Assembly (NCBI RefSeq): GCF_004368405.1
Contig: NZ_SBJH01000095.1
Coordinates: forward strand, 62,001 to 126,000
Direction: 5' to 3'
Length of the DNA stretch: 64,000 nucleotides
Source of the DNA: Olivibacter sp. XZL3
GTDB taxonomy: Bacteria; Bacteroidota; Bacteroidia; Sphingobacteriales; Sphingobacteriaceae
Below are positions 8,880 to 18,374 of this stretch, one piece after another (positions within the stretch are counted from its first letter, which is position 1; each line of letters starts with the position of its first letter). Made by a program: the position numbers and the translations under genes. A model generated the notes under the pieces. The model did not search any database. It had not been told where the DNA came from and was given only the letters and a program-made list of their open reading frames with translations.

Positions 8880-10343
8880 TTAGTATCCAAGATTCTGATC
8901 GTTTGCATCCAAGGCATTGTTATTATCCATTTCGGCCTTTGGAATTGGCCATAAAAACTGACTATCGCTTACTTCTTTTCCTTTGGCTGTGCGGATAATT
9001 TCTTTAACACGGTCGTTCCCGAGACGTTTGAGATCATTCCATCGCTTCCCTTCTACCATAAACTCATAGGCACGTTCTTCGAATACCGCATTCCTAAAAG
9101 CCGCTTGGTCTAAGCCCGCCAGATCGATTGCTGGATTAGCAACCTGCGTATTTGCTCCGTATGCGCGCCTTCTTACTTGGTTAATAGCCTCAAAGGCTGC
9201 CGGACTCGGCCCGCCCTCTGCCTGACTTGCCGCCTCCGCATAGATCAACAGCACATCCGCGTATCGAAGTACCGGCATATCATTCCCGCTAGCATCTACT
9301 GCTACCGAAGACAAGTCCGAGAACTTCTTAAATTGATAAGGCTCATTGGATGGCAGCTGCACGAGGGCACCGCTATTTCGATGGACATAAGAGCCGTATA
9401 AATTGAACGCTTTCCGAAGGTCGTCGTCCGACCAATTCGCTATGAGCGGAAAAGTCTCGCGCGCATAGATGGTTCGAAATCCATAAGGCGCGTATAAGGT
9501 ATTCTCCCCATGAATATACACAAGATATTGAAAGCCTTGTCCGCCCGAGGAGGAATATTTAAAGGAGAATATTTCTTCCGGACTACTCGTGACGCCGGCC
9601 CCGAATAAATTATCGAAATCTTCTGCTTCGGCTACCGGAACGAGTTGATAGGTTCCGGCGCGGATTACCTCATTCGAAAGGTCGCGTGCCGCTTCCCAAT
9701 TTTCCAAGGTCAAGTAAACATAAGCTAACAGCGTTTTGGCCGCCAGCGCGCTCGGCCTGCCCGGTACCGTTGCTATATTGGGTAAATCGTTACCGGCGAT
9801 TTCCAAATCGGCAATAATAAACTGATACACCTCCTCCACGCTACTGCGCGGCATGTCGGTCGGGTCATTTAACGATTGCCTCAAGGGTACACCGGCAAAA
9901 TTTCTTACCAGATCAAAATAAGCCAAAGCCCGTAAAAAGCGTGCTTCGGCCAAAAGAGCGGCCTTTCCAGCTTCATCCATGGCAATATTCGGCACCTTAT
10001 CCAAAACCGTATTGGCTCTTAAAATAGCACGATAGGCTAGCGTCCAAATGGTTTCTGCCCGGGCAATATTTGCACCATCCAAGCCATTGTATTCACTTAC
10101 CGGTGCAAAGGAGCCCCTGCCATTTGCATAATCGGAACATGATTCCGTTAGCAACATATAAAAGCCGCCATAATACCCTAACTCGCGAAAAGGCGCATAA
10201 ATTGCATTAACCGCAGCTTCGGCATCTTGCTCGGTTTGATAAAAATTTTCTTCCGACAAGCGATCGCTTGGAACTTCTTCGAGGGTCTTTGCACATCCCG
10301 CCAAAAAAAGCATGACTATAAAGAGATATTGGAATGGTTTCAT
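8880..10343 (-). CDS. SusD/RagB-family nutrient-binding lipoprotein
   Basis: Surface lipoprotein that forms the lid of the SusC channel and captures the substrate. The signal peptide ends in LAGC (lipobox). It has SusD-like N-terminal and TPR regions (AKAALLAEARFLRALAYFDLVR near 135) and the C-terminal RagB block with LRYADVLLIYAEAASQ and EERAYEFMVEGKRWNDLKRLG. About 487 residues is typical. I chose the ATG at 10343 because it leaves a compact signal peptide; an in-frame ATG at 10352 adds three residues. It lies 38 nt downstream of the SusC partner and 12 nt before the FAD enzymes. Confidence 0.93.
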   Translation of the reverse strand: MKPFQYLFIVMLFLAGCAKTLEEVPSDRLSEENFYQTEQDAEAAVNAIYAPFRELGYYGGFYMLLTESCSDYANGRGSFAPVSEYNGLDGANIARAETIWTLAYRAILRANTVLDKVPNIAMDEAGKAALLAEARFLRALAYFDLVRNFAGVPLRQSLNDPTDMPRSSVEEVYQFIIADLEIAGNDLPNIATVPGRPSALAAKTLLAYVYLTLENWEAARDLSNEVIRAGTYQLVPVAEAEDFDNLFGAGVTSSPEEIFSFKYSSSGGQGFQYLVYIHGENTLYAPYGFRTIYARETFPLIANWSDDDLRKAFNLYGSYVHRNSGALVQLPSNEPYQFKKFSDLSSVAVDASGNDMPVLRYADVLLIYAEAASQAEGGPSPAAFEAINQVRRRAYGANTQVANPAIDLAGLDQAAFRNAVFEERAYEFMVEGKRWNDLKRLGNDRVKEIIRTAKGKEVSDSQFLWPIPKAEMDNNNALDANDQNLGY

Positions 10344-10381
10344 TGTGTACATAATAAAGATTCAAAAAGTTGTGAATACCT

Positions 10382-13300
10382 TTAAAAACTAGCCTGTAGT
10401 CCGAACGTAAAAGTTTTAGCAACCGGATAACTGGTTTGATCGATTCCGATGGTGGTTGCTGATTGGTTCGTACGGGTACTTACCTCAGGATCATACCAAG
10501 AATAGTTGGTACGCGTCCATAAATTCTGGCCACTTGCATATACCTGAAGCGCCTTAATAAAGGAAAGCTTGCTCACCGGAAAATTATATCCCAGCCGAAT
10601 GTTTTTTAGGCGGATAAAAGAGCCGTCTTCAATGAAACGATCTGATTCACGGAAGCTGGAAGCGACACTGACCATGGGATTAGGCGCATTTGGATCCGGA
10701 TTCTCCGGCGTCCAGCGGTCTAAACTACTGCGCACCTGATTCTCTCCGAAATTGAAGGCATTGGCATGATTGGATAAGTTAAAATTAAACACGTCCACTC
10801 CCTGCGTTCCCTGAAAGAAAACATTAAGCGTAAAATTCTTGTAGCTCAAATTATTGTTAAATCCAAAAATAAAATCAGGATTTGGGTTGCCGATAATGGT
10901 GCGATCCAAATTATTGATTACGCCATTATTATCTAGATCCCGGTATTGAATACGTCCTTGTTCATTCAAACCATCTTCTTCAAATCCAAAAAACACACCC
11001 ACGGGATGGCCTTGCCTTACTAAATTCGGACTTACACTTAAAGGTATGGAAAGCGCCTGTCCGAAAACGTCCGCGTTATTCGCCAGTTCCAATACCTTAT
11101 TTCTATTGGCCGAAAAATTCAGGGAAGCGTCCCACTTAAAATCGCCTCTGAAAAGATCTGCCCCTAGTTCAAATTCGACTCCACGGTTACGGATTTTACC
11201 GATGTTCTGGAACTGAGAAACGTAGCCAGTGGAGGTTGGCTGCGGAACACTCGCCAACAGATCACGCGTATTCTTATTATAAAAATCGAATGTAAACCGA
11301 ATGCGTTCGTTCAGCAGGCCGAGATCAAAACCCACATTGGTTTGCGTGGTGGTTTCCCATTTAAGGTCAGGATTTGGACGGATATCCTGTGGGGCGAAGC
11401 CTGTATATAAATTATCACCAAGAATGATATTAAAGCCCGACAATACATTGAGCGACCCGTAGGGATTAATGGCCGTATTACCCGATTGCCCCCAACTGGC
11501 CCTGAATTTCAAGTTTGAAATAGCTTCCACATCTTTCAGAAAATCCTCTTGGTTTATCCGCCAGGCAAAAGCCGTTGATGGGAAATACCCCCATTGGTTG
11601 GTCGTTCCAAATCGCGAGGAGCCATCTGCACGAATACTCGCCGTGAACAAATACTTACCTTGGAGGGTATAATTCGCCCGCAACAATCCTGACAGCAGTT
11701 TCCACTCCAAAACGCTGGCCTGCGGCGTTCCGATTACCGTTGCTGCTTGCAGGTTATTGTTTTTCAGGACATCGGTGGTAAAGCCACTTGCGGTCTGACT
11801 GTTATTATGTACAATCTCCGATTGATAGGTGATTCCTCCGGTAAGGTCTAGCTGATGGATGCCAAAGGTCTTATTATAGTTTAAAATGTTTTCATTCAGA
11901 AAGTTCGTCCGCGTATAATAAGTGGTACTGGCATTTCCGGCCGGTGTGGAACGGATTAAGCGCGAAGAGTAATAATCCTGTTTGGAATTTGCATAGTCGA
12001 TCCCCGCGGAGACACGCAAGGTTAACCCTTCTACAAAGGTATAAGAAAGGGCCAAATTGGAGAGGACACCACTTCCCGTTGTTTTATTCAAGCGTTCATA
12101 AGCCAATGCTACCGGATTTTCTGCTGCATTGGAGCTAAACGAGTACGGCACAACATTGGAGTAGTTACCGTTTTCATCGTAAACCGGCACCGTGGGAGGG
12201 GCAACCAGCGCGGCGGAAACAACACCAGATCCTCTCGACTGGTTATCATTGGTTAAAGCATCACTGATGGTCCGGCTTAAAATCGTGCTTAAGTTCACCT
12301 TGAACTTGTCGGAAACTTTCTGCTCTAGATTGGATCGGATAGAAGCTCTTTTATATCCCGAATTAATCACGATGCCGTCCTGCCCGAAATAACTACCCGA
12401 AACAGCATAGCGTGTTCGATCATTTCCACCGCCGATACTCAAGCTGTGATTTTGAATGGGAGCCGTACGAAAGATCGCGTCCTGCCAATCGGTTCCCTCT
12501 CCAAAAGCGGCGACCTCCTCCTCCGTAAAATAAGGTGTTACACCATCATTCCGCGCACGTTCATTGGCAATGCTTGCGAACTCTTGGGCATTCAGCATAT
12601 CCAGCTTCTTGATCACGTGTTGAAAGCCGAGATAGCTATTAAAGCTCACTTGATTCAGGTCTTTCTTGCCTGCCTTTGTTGTAATAATCACGACACCATT
12701 GGCACCCCTAGACCCATAGATAGCCGTTGCCGAGGCATCTTTCAATACTTCCATCGACTCAATGTCGGCCGGATCCAGGATGGTGGGGCTACCGGAGATA
12801 GCAAAACCGTCCACCACGTAAAGCGGCTCGTTGCTTGCCAACAAAGAATTCCCGCCACGAACCCGCACATTGATACCCGAGCCCGGGGCGCCAGATCCTT
12901 GAATCACCTGTACGCCCGCACTGCGACCGGTAAGACTTTGCATCGCATTAATGGACGGCAAAGCCGTAATATCCTCCGATTTTACGGAAGTGACCGATCC
13001 TGTCAGATCGCCTTTGCGCACCGTTCCATAGCCCACCACCACGACCTCATCCATGTTTGCAACAAGCTCCTTTAAGGTCACATTCATCGTGGCACCGGCC
13101 TGTACACTCCGTTCCTCTACCGTAAAACCGACGATAGAAAACACCACGGTACCGCTTTCCTTGTTCATATTTAGCTGATACTGTCCCGCAGCATTTGTCA
13201 TCGTCACCTGTGACGTACCTTTCAAGGCAACGGTAACCCCTTCCAAGGCATTGCCTTTGTCGTCCGTCACTTTTCCTCTTATGAGGAATTCCTGTACTGT

Positions 13301-13684
13301 CGGCGTTCTGGGATTTGAAATCTCCTTACGCGAGATCAACACCCGATTTTGTCTAATCTGATAATTAAGCGGTTGATCAGCGAAACAGTACTGTAGAATC
13401 TCTTCCAAATCCGTTTGCTTAAAATCCAAGCTTATCGGATGCGTATCCCGCAAATCCTCCGTTAAATAAAGGAAATGGTATCCTGTCTGCTTCCGTAATT
13501 CACTAAATACTTCTTTGAGCGTTATCTTATTCGCTTTAATACTTGCCTTTTGAGCAAAGACCTCCGCCCCCGCTTGCGAAACGGTAATCATTAAAAGCAA
13601 TAGCGAGATTTTTAACATTACAAGCAGTTTAAGCAGGACATGTGCAGTGTCCTTGCCATTAAATGCAATCAATTTTTTATACAT
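10382..13684 (-). CDS. SusC/RagA TonB-dependent transporter with STN domain
   Basis: Outer-membrane TonB-dependent transporter of 1100 residues, partner of the SusD lipoprotein. After an extended signal region there is an STN (secretin/TonB short N-terminal) domain at about 45-120, the part that signals to a FecR-type anti-sigma factor. Next are a carboxypeptidase-regulatory-like beta-sandwich (GKVTDDKGNALEGVTVAL, about 135-210), the SusC signature VVVVGYGTVRKGDLTGSV, the plug (ASATAIYGSRGANGVVIITT near 317) and the barrel, ending in TFGLQASF with terminal Phe. The STN domain together with adjacent fecR and sigma genes implies that substrate binding induces the operon. A structured RNA element separates it from fecR. 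Confidence 0.95.
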   Translation of the reverse strand: MYKKLIAFNGKDTAHVLLKLLVMLKISLLLLMITVSQAGAEVFAQKASIKANKITLKEVFSELRKQTGYHFLYLTEDLRDTHPISLDFKQTDLEEILQYCFADQPLNYQIRQNRVLISRKEISNPRTPTVQEFLIRGKVTDDKGNALEGVTVALKGTSQVTMTNAAGQYQLNMNKESGTVVFSIVGFTVEERSVQAGATMNVTLKELVANMDEVVVVGYGTVRKGDLTGSVTSVKSEDITALPSINAMQSLTGRSAGVQVIQGSGAPGSGINVRVRGGNSLLASNEPLYVVDGFAISGSPTILDPADIESMEVLKDASATAIYGSRGANGVVIITTKAGKKDLNQVSFNSYLGFQHVIKKLDMLNAQEFASIANERARNDGVTPYFTEEEVAAFGEGTDWQDAIFRTAPIQNHSLSIGGGNDRTRYAVSGSYFGQDGIVINSGYKRASIRSNLEQKVSDKFKVNLSTILSRTISDALTNDNQSRGSGVVSAALVAPPTVPVYDENGNYSNVVPYSFSSNAAENPVALAYERLNKTTGSGVLSNLALSYTFVEGLTLRVSAGIDYANSKQDYYSSRLIRSTPAGNASTTYYTRTNFLNENILNYNKTFGIHQLDLTGGITYQSEIVHNNSQTASGFTTDVLKNNNLQAATVIGTPQASVLEWKLLSGLLRANYTLQGKYLFTASIRADGSSRFGTTNQWGYFPSTAFAWRINQEDFLKDVEAISNLKFRASWGQSGNTAINPYGSLNVLSGFNIILGDNLYTGFAPQDIRPNPDLKWETTTQTNVGFDLGLLNERIRFTFDFYNKNTRDLLASVPQPTSTGYVSQFQNIGKIRNRGVEFELGADLFRGDFKWDASLNFSANRNKVLELANNADVFGQALSIPLSVSPNLVRQGHPVGVFFGFEEDGLNEQGRIQYRDLDNNGVINNLDRTIIGNPNPDFIFGFNNNLSYKNFTLNVFFQGTQGVDVFNFNLSNHANAFNFGENQVRSSLDRWTPENPDPNAPNPMVSVASSFRESDRFIEDGSFIRLKNIRLGYNFPVSKLSFIKALQVYASGQNLWTRTNYSWYDPEVSTRTNQSATTIGIDQTSYPVAKTFTFGLQASF

Positions 13685-13733
13685 TTGTCATTCAGGTTTT
13701 AAAGTTTAATGTGGTTTAGCGACCCATATTTAA

Positions 13734-13798
13734 GACCTAAAGCGATATTTTTATCGCCTTCAGCCAGAGGTGTTAGCCGCACTTCTGGTTTTTAGGCC
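13734..13798 (-). other. Predicted three-way-junction RNA element between fecR and susC
   Basis: Read on the minus strand, an outer stem GGCCTAAA / TTTAGGTC (8 pairs, one wobble) encloses two hairpins. The first is CCAGAAGTG - 7 nt - CACCTCTGG (9 positions, one mismatch); the second is GCGATA - AAAA - TATCGC (6 perfect pairs). It starts 22 nt after the fecR stop and ends 50 nt before the susC start. No U-run follows, so it is not an ordinary intrinsic terminator. It could attenuate, stabilise or process the fecR-susC transcript. Confidence 0.6.
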
Positions 13799-13819
13799 TT
13801 CGGACTCTTCGACTTTATG

Positions 13820-14962
13820 TTACCATATAATCCGCACCTCCTTTCCTTTTTTTTCAAATTGCACTTGTCCTATTGTACTCAAGTCATTTAATAATTCATC
13901 AAGACCTCCGGTCATCGGAAAAGTGCCACCAAACTGTTTAAACGGCATTTTTCCCTCCACGACGATCTGTATATCATACCATCTGGCCACATTCTTCATG
14001 ATGGAGACGATATCCATATTATCGAATATGAAGTAGCCGTTTTTCCAGGCCATGGTTTGTTCTATATTCCCGACACGCTTTTCAATTCCCTGTTTTCCTT
14101 GATAAGTCGTAGCTTGATAACCCGGGCCAAGCGCTACTTGCTTTTCGTCTTTATATACCCGGACGCCGCCCTCCAGCAATGTGGTGATTACTTTTTTATC
14201 AGAAGTATAGGCTGATACGTTAAAGTGCGTACCTGTTACCTCGATCTCCGTCTCCAAAGCCGTAATCTTAAATGGCCTGGCGGAATTAGGCGCTACCTCA
14301 AAGTAGGCCTCCCCCTCTAAGGACACCCGCCGTTCTCCACCCGTAAAAACGAGTGGATAGCTTAATTTACTTGCTGTATTCAACCAAACTTGAGTGCCAT
14401 CTGGCAAACTCAGCTGAAACTGCTTGCCATTGGGTGTTGAGATTGTATTTTGTGCAACCGCTTCCGCTGCCATTGGCGAAGCGTCTCCATCGGATTCATA
14501 AACAAGCAAACCATCGCGCGTTTTTCGGATCGACACCCCCTGTTCTTCAATAAGCGCTCCTTCTTGTTGATCGAGGTTTATCTTGGTTCCATCGGCCAGC
14601 GTTAAAACGATGCCGTCTACTGCATGTGAAACCGATTCGTTAATAACCAGTCGATCTATTTTCTCCTCTTTTTTCTGTTGATATTGTGCTATCCATAGAT
14701 ATCCTAGCAACAGTAAGAAAGAAGCGGCCACGCCTTTGATCCATAAACGCCTAATTATTTTATCTCTTTTGGCTAGTCGTTGCCTATCAATATTTTTCTT
14801 GATCCGGAGGCCCATTTGGATCTTTTCTTCCTCACTGCTCCAATCCCAAGCACCCGCTATAGGTTTACGAAGCATCTTGTCTTCGAGCCATTTTTGCTCT
14901 TGTACCGTGCACTCGCCAGCAGCATATTTCCGTAAAAGTTCGCGCAATTTTTCTGGTTGCAT
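13820..14962 (-). CDS. FecR-family anti-sigma factor
   Basis: Inner-membrane signal transducer that holds the cognate ECF sigma factor until the STN domain of the outer-membrane receptor signals. The N-terminal cytoplasmic part (1-85) has the FecR/PupR N-terminal-like region with the conserved WxxxxxE pattern. One membrane helix lies near 88-105 (VAASFLLLLGYLWIA). The periplasmic FecR domain has GKQFQLSLPDGTQVWLNTAS and GEAYFEVAPNSARPFKI around 180-235, and a DUF4974-type C-terminal domain follows (FDNMDIVSIMKNVARWY). Length is 380 residues. It is located between the sigma gene and susC. Confidence 0.93.
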   Translation of the reverse strand: MQPEKLRELLRKYAAGECTVQEQKWLEDKMLRKPIAGAWDWSSEEEKIQMGLRIKKNIDRQRLAKRDKIIRRLWIKGVAASFLLLLGYLWIAQYQQKKEEKIDRLVINESVSHAVDGIVLTLADGTKINLDQQEGALIEEQGVSIRKTRDGLLVYESDGDASPMAAEAVAQNTISTPNGKQFQLSLPDGTQVWLNTASKLSYPLVFTGGERRVSLEGEAYFEVAPNSARPFKITALETEIEVTGTHFNVSAYTSDKKVITTLLEGGVRVYKDEKQVALGPGYQATTYQGKQGIEKRVGNIEQTMAWKNGYFIFDNMDIVSIMKNVARWYDIQIVVEGKMPFKQFGGTFPMTGGLDELLNDLSTIGQVQFEKKGKEVRIIW

Positions 14963-15081
14963 GGCTTCGTTTGATAATTGGATAATCGGTCTTTTATAGA
15001 TAAGAGCTTTTTACCACTGCAAAGTAGTAGAGGAAATTTATTTTTTTTGCAAGAGGTGGCGTCCGTTCTTCAAGCGCCTAG

Positions 15082-15669
15082 TCAGCGAGCAAGATCAATG
15101 ATGATGAGCAAGACTAAATAGGGGATATATTCCTCATCGATTTTTAAGCGGAGGCTTTTTAACGCATTGTTAATTTGCTTCTTGACAGTTAAATCGGATA
15201 TCTGCAACTTTTCGGCGATCTCCTTATAGGAAAGATGCTCTTTCCGGCTTAACAGAAACACTTCGCGCATCCTTTCCGGCAGTTTATCAATTTCAGCATC
15301 TATGAGATTGGCAAGCTCTTTCAAATCGAGATTTTCCTCCGGGCTGTTTAAAGGCTCGCCATAGAAGATTACCAGTCGATCTACGACCTCCGTTCGTTTT
15401 AAATGCTCACGTAAGCGCTTAAAGGCAAAATTGCGGGCCATAATAAAAAGATAGGCTTTTATCGATCGCACGCGATGCAAATTATTGCGCAGTTCCCAAA
15501 ACGAGACGAATGTTTCCTGTAAAACATCGGCAACCTCCTCCTGTTCGGGCAGAATACGCTTCACAAATCTGAACAGTGCTTCCCAGTATTCATTGTATAA
15601 AGCGGCAAAAGCCTGCTCATCTCCCTTTTTGAGTAGGCATAATTGGTCGTGATCGCGTTCCTTTGCCAT
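15082..15669 (-). CDS. ECF RNA polymerase sigma factor (FecI-like)
   Basis: Sigma-70 family factor of about 195 residues with region 2 (ADVLQETFVSFWELR, then SIKAYLFIMARNFAFKRLRE) and region 4 with its helix-turn-helix (LPERMREVFLLSRKEHLSYKEIAEKLQISDLTVKKQI). The ATG at 15669 was chosen; the reading frame continues upstream only to a TTG at 15714. It heads the sigma-fecR-susC-susD-FAD-FAD operon and presumably activates the susC promoter when FecR is released. A near-consensus -7 box (GAATTTTG) lies upstream without a visible -33 partner. Confidence 0.92.
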   Translation of the reverse strand: MAKERDHDQLCLLKKGDEQAFAALYNEYWEALFRFVKRILPEQEEVADVLQETFVSFWELRNNLHRVRSIKAYLFIMARNFAFKRLREHLKRTEVVDRLVIFYGEPLNSPEENLDLKELANLIDAEIDKLPERMREVFLLSRKEHLSYKEIAEKLQISDLTVKKQINNALKSLRLKIDEEYIPYLVLLIIIDLAR

Positions 15670-15960
15670 AAAATGGTGAATTAGGCTTCCTTGGTCTATA
15701 CTGCAATAATACAAAATTCCGTAGAAAAAGGAAGTCGTTCTGCGTAGACCTTGATCCCTATGCCTTTATCTCCACACCTGTTTAGAACATTTCCAAATAA
15801 GCGCTTAACCGCTAAACATACACCTTTCATCTCTTTTTTTTCTTAAATTCGCCTCGCTTTAACAGCTGAGAATGAGCGCAGCAGAGCAATATAGCTGGGT
15901 TTGTTGCTCCATCACAGCCCCTAAAGCGTTGTAACATCCAAAACAAAAAACATATATAAA
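15670..15960. other. Divergent intergenic region, sigma gene / aconitase
   Basis: About 290 bases without a gene. It holds the start regions of both divergent transcripts. I see one small inverted repeat, GAGCAA (15884-15889) with TTGCTC (15904-15909), in the probable aconitase leader, and no convincing consensus promoter for aconitase. Confidence 0.5.
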
Positions 15961-18231
15961 ATGGCATTTGACATAGACATGATCAAAGCGGTTTACGGAC
16001 GCTACGAAAGCCGTATAGCAGCGGCCCGCAACGCTGTTGGTAAACCTCTTACTTTAACTGAGAAAATTTTATATGCCCACCTTTGGGATGGTGAAGCAAA
16101 AGAAGCGTATGGCCGTGGCAAGTCTTATGTAGATTTCGCACCCGACCGTGTAGCGATGCAAGATGCAACGGCGCAGATGGCTCTTCTTCAATTTATGCAG
16201 GCTGGCCGTCCGCAAGTAGCTGTTCCTTCAACAGTACACTGTGATCACCTGATTCAAGCGAAAGTGGGTGCTTCAAGCGATTTGGCGGTAGCGACTGACC
16301 AAAACAAAGAGGTGTACGATTTCTTAGCATCTGTGTCAAACAAATACGGCATTGGCTTCTGGAAACCGGGAGCGGGTATTATCCACCAAGTGGTATTAGA
16401 AAATTACGCATTCCCAGGTGGGATGATGATCGGAACAGACTCACACACGCCGAATGCCGGTGGTTTGGGTATGATTGCCATTGGTGTGGGCGGTGCGGAC
16501 GCTTGCGATGTGATGGCAGGACTTCCGTGGGAGCTCAAATTCCCTAAGCTGATCGGGGTAAAATTAACGGGCAAATTAAGCGGTTGGACAGCAGCAAAAG
16601 ACGTGATTCTGAAAGTTGCAGGCATTTTAACCGTAAAAGGTGGCACCGGAGCTATTGTTGAATACTTCGGAGAAGGTGCCCGTTCTTTATCTGCAACCGG
16701 TAAAGGTACCATTTGTAATATGGGAGCAGAGATCGGCGCTACGACTTCTATTTTCGGTTATGACGAAAAATCAGAAGCCTATTTGCGCGGTACCGATCGT
16801 GCGGACATAGCAGACTTAGCAAACAGCATCAAAGATCACCTTACTGGCGACAGTGAAGTATATGAAAATCCTGAGCAATATTTTGATCAAGTAATTGAAA
16901 TCAATCTCTCTGAGTTAGAACCACATATCAACGGTCCGTTTACTCCGGATCTTGCTTGGCCAATTTCTAAATTCGCCGCTGCCGTTAAAGAAAACGGCTG
17001 GCCTGAGAAATTAGAAGTAGGACTGATTGGCTCTTGTACAAACTCTTCTTATGAAGACATCAGCCGCGCTGCTTCGCTGGCTCAACAAGCGGTGGATAAA
17101 AACTTAGTAGCTAAATCGGAATACACCGTTACGCCAGGTTCTGAGCAGGTTCGGTATACGGTAGAGCGCGACGGCTTCCTTGATACTTTCGACAAGATCG
17201 GTGGCGTTGTTTTAGCCAATGCCTGCGGACCTTGTATTGGACAATGGGCTCGTCATGGTGCAGAAAAGAAAGAAAAGAACTCCATCATCACTTCTTTCAA
17301 CCGCAACTTTGCAAAACGTGCCGACGGTAACCCGAATACGCATTCGTTTGTAGCGTCTCCAGAAATTGTTACCGCTATGGCGATATCCGGCTCTTTGTTA
17401 TTCAATCCGTTAACCGATACGCTAACCAATGAAAAAGGAGAGCAGGTTAAATTAGACGAGCCACAAGGATTGGAATTACCGATAAAAGGTTTTGCCGTAG
17501 AAGATGCGGGCTACCAAGCGCCTGCAGAAGACGGAAGCCAAGTACAAGTGCTTGTAAGTCCGACATCCGATCGTCTGCAACTGCTTGAACCGTTCAAAGC
17601 ATGGGAAGGCACTGATCTAACCGGTTTAAAATTGCTTATAAAGGCAAAAGGTAAATGTACCACGGATCATATCTCTATGGCAGGTCCTTGGCTCAAATAT
17701 CGCGGACATTTGGACAATATCTCCAATAATATGCTGATCGGCGCTATTAATTATTTTAACGATTCCGCCGATAATGTTAAAAACCAACTTACAGGAGAAT
17801 ATGGCCCGGTTCCGGCTACGCAACGTGCTTATAAAGCTGCCGGAATCAACACCATTGTTGTTGGAGACGAAAACTATGGAGAAGGTTCTTCAAGGGAGCA
17901 CGCAGCGATGGAGCCTCGCCACTTAGGGGTTCGGGTGATATTGGTTAAATCCTTTGCACGTATCCATGAGACCAACCTGAAAAAGCAGGGAATGTTGGCG
18001 CTCACATTCGACAATCCGGCCGACTACGATCTTATTAAAGAAGATGATACCTTCGACATTGTTGGCTTAACTGAATTTGCTCCTGACAAGCAATTAACCG
18101 TGGTATTACATCATGATGGAACGGAAGATCGCATTCAGGTAAATCACACTTACAATGCGCAACAGATTGAATGGTTTAAAGCCGGAGGCGCTTTAAATAT
18201 AATTCGCAAGAATCAAAGCCAACAGGCTTAA
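15961..18231 (+). CDS. acnA: Aconitate hydratase
   Basis: Interconverts citrate and isocitrate in the TCA cycle. At 756 residues it is of the mitochondrial-like aconitase type. The 4Fe-4S cluster cysteines are visible in [10 protein letters not shown] (near 358) and [11 protein letters not shown] (near 422). The C-terminal swivelling domain has [17 protein letters not shown] near 640, containing the substrate-binding Ser-Arg. The ATG at 15961 gives the usual N-terminus. It is monocistronic, divergent from the sigma operon and followed by hairpins. I use the symbol acnA loosely; clade-specific naming varies. Confidence 0.96.
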   Translation: MAFDIDMIKAVYGRYESRIAAARNAVGKPLTLTEKILYAHLWDGEAKEAYGRGKSYVDFAPDRVAMQDATAQMALLQFMQAGRPQVAVPSTVHCDHLIQAKVGASSDLAVATDQNKEVYDFLASVSNKYGIGFWKPGAGIIHQVVLENYAFPGGMMIGTDSHTPNAGGLGMIAIGVGGADACDVMAGLPWELKFPKLIGVKLTGKLSGWTAAKDVILKVAGILTVKGGTGAIVEYFGEGARSLSATGKGTICNMGAEIGATTSIFGYDEKSEAYLRGTDRADIADLANSIKDHLTGDSEVYENPEQYFDQVIEINLSELEPHINGPFTPDLAWPISKFAAAVKENGWPEKLEVGLIGSCTNSSYEDISRAASLAQQAVDKNLVAKSEYTVTPGSEQVRYTVERDGFLDTFDKIGGVVLANACGPCIGQWARHGAEKKEKNSIITSFNRNFAKRADGNPNTHSFVASPEIVTAMAISGSLLFNPLTDTLTNEKGEQVKLDEPQGLELPIKGFAVEDAGYQAPAEDGSQVQVLVSPTSDRLQLLEPFKAWEGTDLTGLKLLIKAKGKCTTDHISMAGPWLKYRGHLDNISNNMLIGAINYFNDSADNVKNQLTGEYGPVPATQRAYKAAGINTIVVGDENYGEGSSREHAAMEPRHLGVRVILVKSFARIHETNLKKQGMLALTFDNPADYDLIKEDDTFDIVGLTEFAPDKQLTVVLHHDGTEDRIQVNHTYNAQQIEWFKAGGALNIIRKNQSQQA

Positions 18232-18246
18232 TAAATTGAGTAGGAA

Positions 18247-18267
18247 GATAGGGATTAATTCCCTATC
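18247..18267 (+). terminator. Hairpin after aconitase
   Basis: Perfect stem GATAGGGA - TTAAT - TCCCTATC, starting 15 nt after the stop codon. The T-run behind it is poor (tatccttt). A second perfect hairpin, GTACCG - TT - CGGTAC, follows at 18289-18302. Together they probably mark the 3' end of the aconitase transcript. Confidence 0.5.
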
Positions 18268-18374
18268 TATCCTTTCACACCACGCTGCGTACCGTTCGGT
18301 ACAGGGCGGTTCCTTAAGTTTTGATTCCAACCTTTTGGTAATCATCTGATAAGAACACAAAGAAATCGACCTCT

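Noticed and set aside
12446-13075. Plus-strand open frame of 209 codons within susC.
   Set aside because: It overlaps conserved domains of the transporter in antisense; no similarity to a known protein or sensible composition.
13734-13798. Intrinsic terminator between fecR and susC.
   Set aside because: The structure is strong but no U-run follows on the transcribed strand; I list it as a structured element instead.
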